Source of the DNA: Xanthoparmelia taractica
Taxonomy: Eukaryota > Ascomycota > Lecanoromycetes > Lecanorales > Parmeliaceae
DNA length: 64,000 bases
Direction of reading: 5' to 3'
Assembly (NCBI GenBank): GCA_033085395.1
Contig: JANQBS010000215.1
Span: 1-64,000, forward strand
Position 1 is the first letter of the stretch. Each line of letters starts with the position of its first letter. Below the pieces are notes generated by a model that searched no databases, was not told the DNA's origin, and saw nothing but the letters and a program-made list of their open reading frames with translations. This document shows, piece after piece, positions 31,693 through 43,806 of the stretch. The position numbers were made by a program, and so were the translations under genes.

Positions 31693-33563
31693 GGCGAAGA
31701 AATGGGAAAGAGCCTGCCGAATGAATAGGAAGGTATGGTGATATCGAATGGACTAGCACAAGGATTTCCGACGATTGAGGTAATCAACGGTTGCGCTGGG
31801 GATGATCTCCTAGGACCAATGTGATACTCGAAGGGGCCCGATTCTAATTACCCCTCAATCTCATTCGACGCTTCGCTATCGTATTCTTCTATCGTAGAGG
31901 GAGATGGCCGGCTCTAGGGGTAGGATGTGGGTATTTTGGAGACTAGATTGAAGGACTGGCAGATCCTCAAGGTGCTTTTTGTATGGTAAACCTAAGGAGC
32001 GATAGGATCAAGCGGAATGGAAGAATGAGGGATATATAGGGTTTTCCTTGGACAGACTCTTGAAATTGAGGGAGATGGTGCAGGACGGAGCAAATACCCA
32101 AGCATTTTTGAACACGCTTCAATCAACACTATATATAGTCTCCCATAGTTTCCCTACTACCTTATCTAAAGGAGCAAGGCAAAGGAAAAATGTTCGATCA
32201 TGCACGTTTCCCACCTTTGCCACATGCACCTTGATCCCTCGTAAGGCTGCCAGTATAATGGGGCGTCGTTGCCAAGGAACTGCAGGCTGTCTCAGGCTTA
32301 CTGTGCTTCACGATAGATAAGGACGAAGGACTTACATAAGGAAGGACCCTCCAGCGTGCACATCCCAGAAGCGGAAGAGCCCCTTATCTACACGTTATCG
32401 TATCATGGAAAGGGGGCCCATTGCGGTCAACCCAGCCACGATGGAACAGCCCCGAAATAAATAATGTTCATCCCATCCAGGGCTGATTCTGCTTGGTAAG
32501 AATGCTTGGTGACACCAAAAGACATCCATTATGTAGACACTTCAAATGCTTGGAATGCGCAGCTTTATATATGCAACAAGGCTATTCTTCAGACGATGGT
32601 GGATACAAAAGAGTCGAGATACAATTTTGTATAGGAGTCACGGATGTAATGAGAAAGGATACATCAGGCTGTGTGTTAGTGTGGGGTGGCACTTTGCAAG
32701 ACAGGGCCGACAACATAGTTCCGCTGCAGCTTTCTCGGCATCAGCAGTGCATGTGATTACATGCGGCGCTCTCTTCAGGTTTCCACGTTGCATTCAGCCG
32801 CACCTGAGTCAGGAGGCATTGAGTACTGCATTCTTTAAACCCATAAATACCTTTGACCTATTAAAACAAATCGCTTCATCAATACCACGATCCAAGTTTA
32901 ATCCTACACGCCAGGGGCTTGACGCAGGCTCCAAGCAATGTGACAACTTATATGTTGACACAGATTGGATTTGAAGAGAAAAAGCGGATACACCACACCC
33001 AAAAAATCTCCTAGCAGGAACGACCTTGGAAAAGCTGAAGGAATGAAGGCAGTTTAGTTATTGGAGGAATGTACTCCGAATTCGGTATTCTATATTGCCA
33101 TGGATATTACCATAGTGCATGGGAAGGTACATTAGTGTATGGGGCAATTTATCGGTGTGTCCCTCGCACACTTTACATTACAGATACCTTAAGCTCCCTG
33201 CCTTCTACTATCAAATTCGACTCATCCCGGAAGCTCCTTCGTCATTTTATACTTTTATTCCATGATCGTAGAATTAGGAAGAGTAGTCGAGTGTTAGACT
33301 ATATTTCAGTTGGTCAAGCCTTAACCTGCCTCGGCCTTATTCCCGATCGGGTATCGGGTTAGCGGTAGAAGAATGACTAAGGCACACCACAATCCTTCGA
33401 GCATCATATTTGATTTCTTCCCAGTAAGTAGCTTCCGCAGGATTTCTTGACCCAGCAGGCCAAGTTTACCTATGCTATATCTGGTTTAGCTATGGAAGCA
33501 AAAGACAAGCCTCCCACGAAGTCCGCCTGTCAACATCTCACGCTGTAGATCAGGTGTGGCTAT
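31693..33563. other. Intergenic, 1.9 kb
   Basis: Promoter side of the PNP_UDP gene. Overlapping short frames at 32493-32974, none convincing. Confidence 0.4.
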
Positions 33564-33947
33564 ATGTGGCTATCTCCGTGGCTTTCGCTACCGAACACCA
33601 ACAGAGACAATGACGGTGATACGAAGAATCTAGATGGCCATGCTTTGGCCCGTTTTCTGCCCAAACTGAAGGTTATACGGCTAGCTACATCTTCAAATCG
33701 AACGCTTCACCGCTTTGACAAAGCCTGGCGTATTATCGGCCATGACGTCGTGGTTTGGGGGTCACGGGTTTGCGTGGAATCTTTTGAGCCACTGACTGCC
33801 CCTGCGAGGTCTAGGCTGGGCCAAAAGAAACTCCATTGCATTGCATACATCGACGAGAATGCTCCCGAGTCCCGTAAGGGCACCAGGATCGTATTCCTTG
33901 TTGGAGAAGAATTTTTGCCTAATAATATAGCGTCGATTCCCTGGTAA
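33564..33947 (+). CDS. Hypothetical protein, 127 aa
   Basis: ATG-initiated single-exon frame with balanced composition and a plausible folded core (KVIRLATSSNRTLHRFDKAW, ESRKGTRIVFLVGEEFLP). No signal peptide, TM or known motif. It could be the last exon of a longer gene whose 5' part I cannot splice. Leu/His/Arg spacing in the first half faintly recalls F-box-associated fungal proteins, not enough to name it. Confidence 0.35.
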   Translation: MWLSPWLSLPNTNRDNDGDTKNLDGHALARFLPKLKVIRLATSSNRTLHRFDKAWRIIGHDVVVWGSRVCVESFEPLTAPARSRLGQKKLHCIAYIDENAPESRKGTRIVFLVGEEFLPNNIASIPW

Positions 33948-34241
33948 GGCTGTAAGGTTACGATGCTGAAAAAGAGCTAGAGTAAGTACGTTCCACAGAG
34001 TCTGTTGCCCGAGTGGCTTGGTGTGAGAGTGGGAGTTAAATTGTACTCATATGTTTTCAATTCGGCCGAATAAGCCCTCCATGGGCAGGCTCGGGCTCTT
34101 TGTATTTATCCTTGACTCCAAAACCATCCTGAACTTGCGCATTTAAACCTGCTTTCTCGTCTTTGGTGCTCACGTTGTCTTCTCCTTTCATTTCCAGCTT
34201 GAATCCCCTCCCCTTTACGTACAAGTGGCGTACCAGTACGC

Positions 34242-35506
34242 ATGTCCTCCAAACTCACATATATACAAGGCGTGATCTTCCTCGTCCTCGTTATTCTCGT
34301 TTCCTACGTATCTCTCGAAGTCTTCGCAATACCTTCAAACATATCCGCTCCTCATATCCAAAAGATCGACTCCAATTGGAAAGGCTGGGCAAATTTGGAC
34401 AAGATATTCTCTTTGTGCGTTTTTTTGCCCCCGCGCTCCCCTCAATCCTCAGTGAAGCCTATAGCGCAATACTGTAAGGCACTATAAACTGATTTCGAGA
34501 TCTTTTCTAGCGGTGACTCCTACACCGCCACCGGTTTTGAACCAACCGAACAACAACCCCGTCCCGAAGACCCCTTCGGTAACCCGACATATAACCCCAT
34601 CTCCCCATACCTCAAATGGATCCATTACATCACCGTGACATACAACGACAGTATGATCGAGACCTACAATTTCGCCGTTAATGGCGCGACAGTCGATCAA
34701 GAATTGATAGACAAGGGTTCTGCATTTTCCACCCAGGTGAGAGAGGGATTCTTGCCGAACTATGATCATCAGGGGAAACACGCTGCGGGTAACGGAGATA
34801 CGGGAAGAGGGAGTAGAAGACGCAACAGCAAGAGCAGCAGCAGCAACCGTGGGCTACTAGCTGACTGGGAACCCGAGACGACGCTGTTTTCCATGTGGTT
34901 TGGCATCAATGATAATGTTTTCTCCAACCAAAGTGAAGCTCTTTTTGATCGAGTCTTTGAGTCTTATAACAGGTCGCTGCATCAGGTACGTTTTCCGTCA
35001 TTCATTACATTCTCTTCTTTTCTCTCCTCATCTCCATACCCAGCATGTATAGTACCGGCCCCTCACAAGCGACTTGTCTTTCCCAGCTCCACACCGCAGG
35101 CGCGCAAAACTTCCTCTTCCTAAACGTGCCGCCGATCCACCGCGCGCCCCACCAACCCATAAACTCCTCACTGGCAAAATCCATCCCCTCCTGGAACGTC
35201 CGCCTTGCCAACCTCGCCACCAGCTTCGGCTCTACGTACTCGGAGACTTCTGTTTTCCTCTTCGACACATACAGTCTCTTCAATAGGATCTTGGACGCGC
35301 CGGGAGATTTCGAACATACGCACCATTTGAGCAATCTGAAGGATCAGTGCGATACGTATGTTGAGAAGGTGACGAGTCAGGAAATGTATGAGAGAGAATG
35401 TGGTGTGCCCTACGACCAGTATTTCTGGCATGACGGCTTGCATGTTACGTTCCCTGTGCACCGAGTGGTGGCGGAAGAGGTGGCGGCATTTTTGGGGGGG
35501 TGGTAG
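34242..35506 (+). CDS. GDSL/SGNH-family esterase (carbohydrate esterase-like), 355 aa
   Basis: Secreted or membrane-anchored hydrolase, probably deacetylating polysaccharide or cleaving lipid esters. The model is join(34242..34414, 34511..34985, 35087..35506). Block I FGDSY is created by splicing of exons 1 and 2 (catalytic Ser about 61). Block II is NGAT (about 115-118), block III GINDN (about 189-193), and block V WHDGLHVTFPVH supplies Asp about 332 and His about 335. An N-terminal hydrophobic stretch VIFLVLVILVSYVSLEVFA is a signal peptide or anchor. The stretch between blocks II and III contains a basic/Ser-rich insertion (RRRNSKSSSS) not typical of the family. It is close to CAZy CE16-like fungal acetylesterases, but the exact family needs a profile search. 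Confidence 0.85.
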
Positions 35507-37099
35507 AGGGGGCCGCGCATATTCAGGGGCATATCCTGCTAGGTATTGATGACTCTGCATCACCTTTCCTTTGTCTATATCGCTCGATATTGATTTTTCT
35601 AGTTGGTGCCAGCTCGCGAGAGATCTTTCGCCGGGAAGCTCTCCATGTCCGATGGGTTTGACTCCTTGGAGCGATCTATGGCCCGAAAAGGGAAATCCCA
35701 GAAATAAAGAGCGACGTCTTCTAGTCGCGCAATCTCCAGAGGCCCAGTTCAAAAGGGTATATTTTTTCTGGATACGATGTACGGAGTATAAGTCTAAACG
35801 TAAGACGAACTTTAGCTTGCATTGACATTCTTGAGGCGCGCTTTAGTCAGTCAAGCTAACACGCTTGAGGAAACGCAAAAGCACTCGCATGCCCGGATCT
35901 CTCCGCCCAGTCTCTCAAGCTCCTTACGACTGTAATGAAGACACGACCCGTATGTAATTGATAGCTATCAGCAATTCAGTCAGGAACCCGACACCGGAGC
36001 CCCGTGCCAGATCTAGACCCTCCTTCCCCATATCTGCAGCGTTCTACCACACTCGTGGAACATCGTGATTACAGCAAGACATTTAAATAGTCCCCTTGCA
36101 GGTCCCAGAAACCTGGTACTTTCCCCCAAGCAGTTACGAATATGGCTGTGGGCAAGGCACCGTCCGAGTCTCGATAATCCCAGAGGTTCGGACGGCATCA
36201 TGCAACCCCTTGGTCTTGTCTGCACGTGTTGTCGTAGATCGACACCGATGAGCTGGACCTGCGTCGAATGATCGAAGCTAACGCATCCGCGAAACCGGAC
36301 CACTTCTTGAATTGTGAACGGGCATACCCGGTATGTCAAAAACCAAGCATTGAACATGTTGGACACCTCATTTAGCTCTTCTCACGTGCATACACATTGC
36401 ATAGGCTCATCCAGTCTACATAGGTACTTACAAATCATCCAGATCCATATATTAACAAGCCGAGAGGGGGGTATACGTCGTGCGATCAGCAAATGCAGCG
36501 GAATCGTTCGCTATTCCAGTCTATGCAGGAATCGGCATTACCAACATGGCGGAAAGGACTTGGCGTGCATGTAAGATTATTCAGGTAGAATGATGGTGTA
36601 GCTAATCCTTTCTGTGATGTTTTTGAAAAACAGAGTTATCTGAATAGTTAAGAGGATGCGTTCGATTCCTGGGCGCTATAATGGATGGTGATGGACCGTA
36701 ATCCGAGCCCATTTCCGACGTGCTTGTGGTCTGGGAGGTGTCGACTCTCTTAGTGTTGCGCTGTTACGGGAACTACCTACTTTATTTGGACGTGAAGATT
36801 CGGCATCTGCCGCTAAGAAATGCCACTAAATCTAAGTCTCCCCGCCTTCTTGTACACCCGCACAGGATGACCCATGCCAACTCACTACATCCCCGTACGT
36901 ACAATCACGCGGACTTTCTTTGTGACAAGGACCTCAAATATACCTCAAACCAAAATTCTTATTTGACGTGAACGTGATTGCATTGCACAAGCGTGCTTTG
37001 GAGTTTAGCGGCTATGGGCGTCCCCACGATCAGTGAGCGTAAACATTACCGCTTAGTATGCCAATACCTTTGTTCTGAGTATTCTACATATCAGGCTGA
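35507..37099. other. Intergenic, 1.6 kb
   Basis: No gene recognised. Frames here are short or antisense to the esterase 3' end. Confidence 0.4.
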
Positions 37100-37864
37100 T
37101 TTCTTCTACGGATTCCGGGCGAACCAGAAGAACCTACCTCCACAATCGTCTTGACCTCGAAAGATTCCTACTTTGTCGATGTCCGTATCCTTCGTGAGAA
37201 GCTCGAGGAAGAGAAGGGCCAAGAAGCCAATACAGAAAGCTGCTTACAATGGGCATTTGCCGGCAAATCGCACTCCACTATCAGCAAGGATCCGTCGATG
37301 CAGCTCTCACACATGGTCTGGGATCACTGGATAGACTCGCGCACCAACGACCCTGATTCTGATGAGGGCGACATGTGGGTGCAACCCAATGGGGATATCT
37401 TGGAAAAGGGAAAGAACAAGGACTCGGCTACAGGAGAAGAGACCGAGTACGAAGAACTCTGGCACGACCTACCGGTGGAGGCTTTTGGAAAGAAGCACAA
37501 CCGCAGCAGCTTGGTAATGAGAGCAGACCAATCCGAAAGAAATATAAGGGGTATGGCTATCAAAATCGGAAGTTGGTGCGAAGGCATATTGAAGGTTGAA
37601 GATGAAATGACAGTCGAGCGATGGGAGTGGAAGCCGACAGATAGCGCCAGCAACTTAGCCTCTGCTGAGGCCAGCCAAGCAGACGGACGGACTCGCAATG
37701 ATTGGGTCCGGACTTTCAAAATCGGCAAAGGCACTTTGCCATGCAAAAACATGTGCTCGCGTACAGACGGCAAATTTGGCCTGAATGCCGTGTTGAATTC
37801 CATCACTGATAGGGGTTGGAATAGCGACATTGAGTGGAACGTAGCAGAGGAGTATTACTGGTGA
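37100..37864 (+). CDS. HRI1-family protein, 5' end unresolved (254 codons visible)
   Basis: Homologous to fungal Protein HRI1 (named in yeast for interaction with the kinase Hrr25; a two-lobed lipocalin-like fold of unclear function). The visible frame opens after an in-frame TGA at 37097-37099 and reads RIPGEPEEPTSTIVLTS, then YFVDVRIL, WAFAG, HWIDSRTNDP, DEGDMW, EELWHDL, WCEGILKVEDEMTVERWEW, FKIGKGTLPC, and the characteristic C-terminus EEYYW directly before the stop. No ATG lies between the TGA and the homology, so the expected MxxISTRxYIRW-type start is missing here. The nearest ATG (37058) is in the same frame but separated by two TGAs. Either a small 5' exon was missed or the first exon is damaged. 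Confidence 0.8.
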   Translation, partial: FLLRIPGEPEEPTSTIVLTSKDSYFVDVRILREKLEEEKGQEANTESCLQWAFAGKSHSTISKDPSMQLSHMVWDHWIDSRTNDPDSDEGDMWVQPNGDILEKGKNKDSATGEETEYEELWHDLPVEAFGKKHNRSSLVMRADQSERNIRGMAIKIGSWCEGILKVEDEMTVERWEWKPTDSASNLASAEASQADGRTRNDWVRTFKIGKGTLPCKNMCSRTDGKFGLNAVLNSITDRGWNSDIEWNVAEEYYW

Positions 37865-38254
37865 ACCAAGGCTGAATGCGCCGTGTTCAAGCTGACCGAT
37901 GAAACGTGAGATGTACAGTCAGAAGCAAAAAGGCGGCACCGACGGCTTTGCAATTAAGGCGCATTTCGGTGCGCCCGCCAAGCCGCATAGCCTCAACGGC
38001 TTTGGATGGTCGCTGTTTTCAAAAGTTATTGGACCATCAAAGCAACGGAAACAGCGGTCGTGACCCAATGTTTTAGGCCTGACTCATGATCTATTTTTTC
38101 AAACAACCACCTAAACGACACCACGCTCCTTCTGTTCCTTATAACTGCGATCACATGGCCCCAAACAATGCGCTTTTCCCCACAACAATCCGCCTGTACT
38201 CGGCATACACTTACGTGCGTTTGTACATCACACCACCCTAGAAGGCCTTCAACC
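37865..38254. other. Spacer between HRI1 and the alpha/beta hydrolase
   Basis: Contains a perfect 6 bp stem with a 6 nt loop (GGCGCATTTCGGTGCGCC) at about 37960, about 95 bp after the HRI1 stop, perhaps only fortuitous. An alternative in-frame ATG for the next gene lies at 38168. Confidence 0.4.
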
Positions 38255-40090
38255 ATGCCTTGGCTTCCTGATGATACAGTGAATGGGGGCTCGAGCGGTC
38301 ATACGACCGCGCTCAAAAGGCAGCCTGCCCCAACATCAAAGCCTACACCTCCCCTCACCATGGGCGACAGCGTTAGGTACATTCCTTCGCAGATGGACCC
38401 ACTCGCCGGTGCAACAGCGAGAGCTGCTCGTCAAGATCCAATACGGCTAATGATCGAGGATGCAGTCGTCCTATTCAGGCTGTTACTCTATGTACCCAAA
38501 CTCCTTGCGCCTTTTTACACCATAGATAAAGGGGCTGAGCTCTATCCGTGCCTCGAGAACGCAAAAGTCGGATTCTTGCAAACATTGCTCGCCTTAATGC
38601 AAGCACTGTTCTTGCTATTAGTAATACCAGCCTTCGTGTTACTGCCCGGCGGGGTCTTCCTCGGGGCCACAGCTCTTTTCTGTTTGGCTTGTTACCTCAT
38701 TACGTTGCCCATGCAGGGACCACCAGTCAATTTTTCGCACATGGACAATTTCACAAAGACCCTGGCCGAGCAACACAAGAACGAGCGCTGGGTGTTTGTT
38801 AATGGCATATGTACCGGGTAAGATATCTTTGCTCTACACTTTGGCCTTCTCTGAACCCTCATAGACACTCGACCTTCCAGCTTGAGATCGACCGCCTCTC
38901 GCAGATCTTCGGACGAGCAGTGATCGGCATCCATAACAAAAGGTATGGGGCTCTTCTCTCACCCATTGTCGGCGAACACCTAACACAGCATCCATGTGTA
39001 GTTATGGCATACTTGCCGATCTAGGAATGTGTCTGATCCAACGAGCTGTCTTATACCATGATTGCGGCAGTCGCCTGACCTACGCCTATGTCAAAGCCAT
39101 GCTTGTCGATCCCACTGTCACGAAAGTTGTCCTCATTGGCCACTCACAAGGCGGCATCATCATCTCCCAGGTGATAGACGACCTACTTGCACAACTACCG
39201 ACCAGGACGATGTCGAAGCTCGAGGTCTATACATTCGGCTCCGCGGCCTCACATTTTTCAAACCCATCCCTCCCGCCAAGGTCCGAACCTTTTAATCAGC
39301 GTGGTGAGCAGCCATCACTAAAAACATCTCAATCCAAAATCGATCTCCCGGATGCCAGTCGAGGCAACCATGTCATTCCTCATATGGAGCATTACGCCAA
39401 CGAATATGACCTAGTCCCTCGCTGGGGTGTCCTTCATTCCGTACAAGATGTACTTGATACGCGCTACGCCGGCTCTATATTCGTCCGGACGGGAGCCTCA
39501 GGTACGTTCATTTATCCTTTCCAAAACCTGAAATTGGGTTGGTGAGATGTTCATTGGGGGCAGAAAAGTGGTCTCTTGTCCCTGGTTTTGCTCCTTAGGG
39601 ATGATCTGCGAGCTTGTGTCGTATATGGAGATATGCTGACTGCGAGATCTCAATAGGTCATATGTTCAACCAGCACTACATCGATCCGATGTTCCCCCTG
39701 TCAACATGTCAAAAACAGGCCATGAAGGAGAAAAGAAGCATATTATCGAAGTGTTGGGAAAGAGTTGCCGGTCACCCTGGAGATCACAGTGGAGGCAAAT
39801 CTAATGGTCTCTTTCTCGACCAGATAGTTAAAACCGACGGGAGGTTGTCTATACAAAGAGAATACACGGTATTTGCCGAAATGGGTGTTATGAGGCGCGA
39901 AAGTGGGCTTGAATTTGGCAATGGTCAGGTTCTGAGGGATTGTGAAGATGCTAATGGTGATGGATTCATGACGTTTTTAAGGACGGCTAGTGACCGGGTT
40001 GTGGTCGAGGAGGCGAGAGACAAGACGGTAAAGGACTTGAGTCGACTGTGGAAGTATCTGGGAGGGAAGTCACCTATGGATTATGAGTAA
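38255..40090 (+). CDS. Membrane-associated alpha/beta hydrolase (DUF676/lipase-like), 524 aa
   Basis: The model is join(38255..38817, 38865..38942, 39002..39501, 39657..40090). Introns are 47, 59 and 155 bp, and all joins are in frame. Two or three hydrophobic segments at about residues 105-150 (LLALMQALFLLLVIPAFVLLP and the following GATALFCLACYLITL) anchor it in a membrane. The lipase nucleophile elbow VLIGHSQGG gives Ser about 262, and YDLVPRWGVLH further on may carry the acid. NERWVFVNGICTG is the usual oxyanion-strand region. Substrate unknown; fungal relatives are annotated only as hypothetical hydrolases. Start chosen at 38255 for its ACCATGC context and protein sense; the ATG at 38168 would add 29 residues rich in His and Cys. 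Confidence 0.75.
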
Positions 40091-40278
40091 ATGATGGTGG
40101 GTACCGCGACGAACGTTCCCTCGAGCAATGCAAACATCGCCACGACAACCATAATGAACGGAAAGCTGACCAGAAATCGGGCGATGGGCCGATGTTTGAC
40201 CGCCCACGTTCGCCATTCCCTCATCCAAGCACCCCAACAAGGATGAATAATCCCTCTCCCTCTACGGAAGTTTCCCAT
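40081..40278 (-). CDS. Small putative single-TM protein, 65 aa
   Basis: An ATG-started frame overlapping the hydrolase 3' end by 10 bp, tail to tail. A basic/Trp-rich N-terminus (WMREWRTWAVKHRPIAR) is followed by one hydrophobic helix FLVSFPFIMVVVAMFALL, a typical N-in topology. It may be a real small membrane protein or a chance frame. No homologue is recognised. Confidence 0.3.
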   Translation of the reverse strand: MGNFRRGRGIIHPCWGAWMREWRTWAVKHRPIARFLVSFPFIMVVVAMFALLEGTFVAVPTIIYS

Positions 40279-41115
40279 GGTGGCCTAAGGTAATTTAGAC
40301 CTGCCTTTCAAGGAAGACACGCCGAGTCAGCCAATACAGGGTGAAAAGAAAAGCAAGGAATACGCCAGAGGGTCCAAGACCTCGATGCAAAATCATTGAG
40401 CTAGTGCTGGTATGGAAACACTCTCAATGATACAATGTACGTTAGTGAATGGTTTACGGAGGATTTAGTGAAGCGCTTTTCTTCGCATTCTTCTTATGGT
40501 ACGAGAGACTCGGCTGGGAGTTACATGGGGGTAATCTATATATCAGAGGATTAAAGTGCAGCTTTACAGTCTTCTTAGCCCGTGGTTCTTATCTACCCCA
40601 GTACGGAATGATACTCTTGAATGTTGTTGTTTTTCAACACGCAGTTCATCGCTGCAGAAGACTACGCGCGCTGCTTTGAAAAGGGAGTTCACCAAGAGTG
40701 CGCAGTCTAGGGACTCGACAAAGGAGGTCCTCCTCTCCAGTGAATCGCAGTGGGACCAGGATGTGGGCCATTTGATCCAGATAATCCCAATCCTTTGTCG
40801 CTAGCTTACTATTCACGATTAGGGTTGTATCGCTAGACCATGGCGGACATGTAAACAATGGTAGTCAGGGAGCAGTTGTCAACACATATTCACTAACTTC
40901 TTACCTCATAAGAATTCCTTCACCCTTCACACTCTTTCAATAAACAACATTTAACAGAAACACCGCTCTGTCGCTCTCGCTCAAACAGTGCTCCTTAACC
41001 TCACGTCTCAGCTCGACCCACGAATCTCACTTTTGTCTCACTGCCTCAAACACCTTGTGTCATCTTGATTGCGACCTATTAAACCACTGTCAAAGCTACT
41101 TCCTGCTACCAAGGA
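40279..41115. other. Intergenic, promoter side of the Cys-rich surface protein
   Basis: No gene recognised. Pyrimidine-rich tract at about 40,910-41,100 is consistent with a 5' UTR. Confidence 0.4.
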
Positions 41116-43389
41116 ATGGCTGTTCTGCAAATTCCTATCATCACCATGCTTCTGCCAACTATAGTCGGCCTCTTGATCGGTACAGCTAACAGCATCTACA
41201 CAACCACATGCAACGTCCCATCCCCAACCCTCTCGTCCAGTATCTCCTCCTTGGCCTTCCTCACCCAGGCGTCGACTCCCAACGCTACCATATTCGCACC
41301 CCTGGCAGCGCCTCTGTACCACAATGTCACCGCCGGCGAAGCGTGGGTCTTCCCCAGCAGTGCGAATGACCTCGGTGCGAGGGACATGAGCTGCGAGTGT
41401 TTCAACCCGGATGGTGAGTATCGCTCTCGGGACGCATGGGGCAGATGCGGTAGCAGGACTTGCTGAAATGAATGAACAGTACAATGCTGCATGCCCGCCT
41501 CCTCCAGCTTGGCCCCCTTTTGCATGCCGAATGGATCTACGTGCTGCGGGGACACTTTCTGCGTGGCGGGGGAGTCTTGCTGTGGGGGGTTTTGTTGCCC
41601 TGCTGTACGTCTCCTCTTCTCTCTGAATTTCCGTACCATCTTCTTCCGGTTCAGTAGCGAGACCACCATATCTGACAAAAAACAGAACACCGTCTGCAAC
41701 GCCAAACTCGCCGGCTCCGGCTGCTGCCCCACCGGCGCCATCTGCTCCGATCCCCCCACCTGCTACGACCACGCCTCATCAAATTGCACGAACCGAGCAT
41801 CCCCATCGCAACAATGTTGCCCACCCGACATGCCCTTTTGTCGCAATTTCCAGCCGAGCGGCTTAGGCTGCTATGTCAGCTCCACACCCGCGTCCTCGAC
41901 GTCCATCGTACCGACTATGACTGCGGCGGACACTTCGGACAATATTTTCGCGTCTTTTTTGGGCTACACGTCTACGAGCACGACTAAGGATACGGTTACG
42001 GTGACGATTTTGGTCCTCTCGGATGGGCATGGAGGCGTGTATCTTGAGTTTCCGACGGGGAGTGCTGCTGTGGGTGTAGAGGAGGGCGGGGAGACGACGT
42101 ATGTGCTTGATTGGCCGGCGAGGTATGCGACTGCGATTACGGATATGACGAGCGGCGAATCGAGCGAGGGGAGGAAGACGGAGGGCTCATCGACAGCGAC
42201 AGCGACGGTAAAAGCAACGACGACGTCCACTTCAACCTCAACCGCGCAACCTACCTCACCCATTTCATCGACCACAACAACACCACTCAGCTCACCAACC
42301 ACATCCACATCCAGATCCTTACTCTGCTACGACCCAACCGCAAACACACACTCTCCCTGCCCTCTCTCCTCCACCACAACCCCCCCTTCAACTACTACCC
42401 CCTCACCTACTACCCCTCCTTCTTCCTCTTCTTCTCCTCCCTCTTCATCTAGCGCAGGAGCCTTCTCCCCCCCCGGCGCCACAATCCTAACCCTAACCTC
42501 CCAAGCCTCCAAATCAAAACCCATCATCCCGTTCCAAACTTTCCTCCGCAACTACCTCTTCAACCCCGACGGCAGCCCGAATGTAAACCACATGGTCAAA
42601 TTTACCGTCTCGGTCTTGGCGTTTGCGGTGCTTTATATCTATGCGTGCAAAGCGCTCGAGGAAGCGGGTATGCGACGGTGGCTGCCTCAGAGGCCTGGAG
42701 ATGGCGATGGGGATGGGGACGGCGTTGGCGTATGCGGCGACAAGCAGAAGGGTCATGTGGAGGTCAAGGAGGTAAAGGAGGTTGAGGTTGGGCATGGACG
42801 CGCTAAAGCTAAACGCAATGGCGGTGGCGATAAAGCTCTTCTTCTTCTTCTTCTCGCCGCTATGGACAACAATCTCCTTGCCACGGACACTGATACCGAC
42901 AACGACAATGACGCCGATACCTATACCAATACCAACGAGCCTGAGACTGAGCCTGACAACCACACTCATCACGACACTCATAACGTCTACGCGACCGAAC
43001 CCCAACCCCAACCTCCACTCCCCTCCAACCCCCCCATCACAATCACACTCCTCCACCGCACCGCCCGCCCCCTCCTACCACCCAAACTTGTCAAAAAAGA
43101 GGATATAAGAATTGTACAGGGGAGCGCGAGGCCGTTTATCAAGGATGAGGATGAGGATGAGGATGGGAGGATGGGTTCGCGTTGGGGGGGTATGGGTATG
43201 ATGGCTGAGAAAGAGGGAGAAGGGAAGGGAGAACGGATGGGTGGTAAGGAAGAGGAAGAAGGGAAAGAGGGTGGAAAAGGGGGAGAAGGGAAGGAGAAAG
43301 AAGGGAAAGAGGGAAAGGGAGAATGTGGGGGTGGCCTGGGTCATGTGTTTGTGTGGACTAAGGGGGAGAAGGGGGAAGGGGAGGATTGA
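41116..43389 (+). CDS. Cys-rich, Ser/Thr-rich surface protein with long low-complexity tail, 708 aa
   Basis: The model is join(41116..41413, 41480..41604, 41686..43389). N-terminal signal peptide PIITMLLPTIVGLLIGTANS. Residues about 100-210 are dense in cysteine pairs (QCCMP, STCCGDTFC, ESCCGGFCC, SGCCPTG, QQCCPPDMPFC), a granulin-like spacing seen in fungal wall proteins. A long Ser/Thr/Pro region, a single TM (VKFTVSVLAFAVLYIYACKA) and a cytosolic tail follow. The tail comprises DGDG and EVKEV repeats, a Leu run, a Thr/Asp/Asn tract and a Glu/Gly/Lys-rich end. Low-complexity DNA makes the 3' part uncertain, and extra introns or an earlier end are possible. The second intron (81 bp) would otherwise be read through in frame. 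Confidence 0.6.
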
Positions 43390-43806
43390 TTGATTGATTG
43401 ATTGCTAAGGGCGGGGGGGGTTTAGAAAGGAGGGGGGAAAAGGAAAAGAGGGGGGGAGGGAGAGTTTCTATGCTCTGTTCATAGGGGATGGCTACGGCGT
43501 AATTTCTTATCAAGCGGTGGTTTGGAGAAAATGTACTCGTACTCGTACGTACGTACGTGGTAAGGGAAAGATTCTCCAATGATGTGACATAGCGGTCATG
43601 TTCATAAGTCCTTTCCTAATGCGCTATGAAAGATGCTGAAACTCTAATTTCCTATATGGACATTTTCATTGATGCTTTTGTGAGATGCTCAAATGTCAAT
43701 CATCCTGTGGGGGCCAAATGGATCCAAGCGCCTGCGCCCGAAAGTCGTGAAAGATATAATGAAAGATGGCACATATCGCTTTCGTGTAGACCCATGTACT
43801 CGTTCC
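43390..43806. other. Convergent spacer with simple repeats
   Basis: Holds a (GATT)5-like run at the stop of the preceding gene, G-rich tracts and a short (TACG)n run near 43540. Confidence 0.5.

Noticed and set aside
37950..37975. Hairpin GGCGCATTTCGGTGCGCC as a terminator
   Set aside because: Eukaryotic genes do not use such terminators, and a 6 bp stem is common by chance.
41038..41772. Long minus-strand open frames (244 and 187 codons) over the Cys-rich surface gene
   Set aside because: Antisense shadows of GC-biased coding DNA; the plus strand has the signal peptide, Cys pattern and splice sites.
42514..43056. 180-codon minus-strand frame
   Set aside because: Low-complexity Val/Gly/Ile shadow of the plus-strand tail region.
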